From Megachile rotundata (Eukaryota > Arthropoda > Insecta > Hymenoptera > Megachilidae): DNA of 64,000 bases. Below the pieces are notes generated by a model. The model saw nothing but the letters and a program-made list of their open reading frames with translations. It ran no database searches and was not told the origin of the DNA. This document shows, in pieces, positions 63,756 to 64,000 of this stretch. The DNA lies in contig NC_134985.1 in the NCBI RefSeq assembly GCF_050947335.1, forward strand, positions 21,939,190-22,003,189. The letters run 5' to 3'. How positions within the stretch are numbered: the stretch's first letter is position 1; the number at the start of each line of letters is the position of its first letter. The position numbers were made by a program, and so were the translations under genes.

Positions 63756-64000
63756 GTGAGTTTCACGTGAAACGCGCGATAGCTTTCCAACCGATACGTT
63801 TATTTCGATTATTATATTCTACATAGAAAACGGCGTGTAGTAGTTATTTTATATCTGACAGAAATTCGAACGGTCTTGTCTAGATTTTCCTTTCTCCGCT
63901 TTTCTACTTCCCGTGGCTGTCAATCACTCGAATATGGGTTACACCGCATGTTGTACCCTTAAGAACCTAACCGTCCTTCAAAGCGTTGCGTTTCCGTTGC
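63756..64000 (+). other. Start of the intron after exon E
   Basis: Begins GTGAGTTTCACG and runs off the window. Nothing further was recognised. Confidence 0.4.

Overview
The window looks like nuclear DNA from an insect, most likely a hymenopteran (bee, wasp or ant). It is almost entirely non-coding. CpG is not depleted (CGCG, TCGA and CGAA are common throughout). One predicted core promoter uses the arthropod initiator TCAGT with a correctly spaced DPE. The few credible exons end in canonical GTGAGT/GTAAGT donors and are separated by many kilobases. I see no bacterial-style operons, no rRNA or tRNA, and no intact transposon gene. Nearly all longer open frames are chance products of GC-rich or repetitive DNA.

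Layout. 1-17.4 kb: non-coding, with a 203-bp tandem duplication near 0.55-0.97 kb and two arrays of a 15-bp minisatellite (4.9-5.9 kb, and 7.9-8.6 kb in inverted orientation). 17.4-21.4 kb: a degenerate copy of the same minisatellite, then a CpG-rich 5' region ending in a coding first exon (20967-21388). 26.9-27.25 kb: a short first exon with an Inr+DPE promoter and a very hydrophobic reading frame. 30.4 kb: a perfect CTCF-like site. 33-35.5 kb: a second CpG-rich 5' region ending in a donor at 35473, probably a non-coding first exon that splices to 38839-38971. 37.5-38.1 kb: a 566-bp terminal-inverted-repeat element inside that intron. 45-46 kb: a third 15-bp array with a 121-bp higher-order period. 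60.9-61.6 kb: about six copies of a 113-114 bp repeat. 63.66-63.76 kb: a last short first exon. The rest is AT-richer unique sequence in which I see no gene.

Interpretation (inference). All four start-codon exons lie on the + strand. In each, at least one start codon gives a frame that leaves two bases before the donor (phase 2), with split codons CG-, GT-, GG- and CC-. This fits a battery of alternative first exons feeding one shared phase-2 acceptor beyond position 64000, so one large gene with several promoters and interchangeable N-termini. I cannot name the gene: no conserved domain lies in the window.
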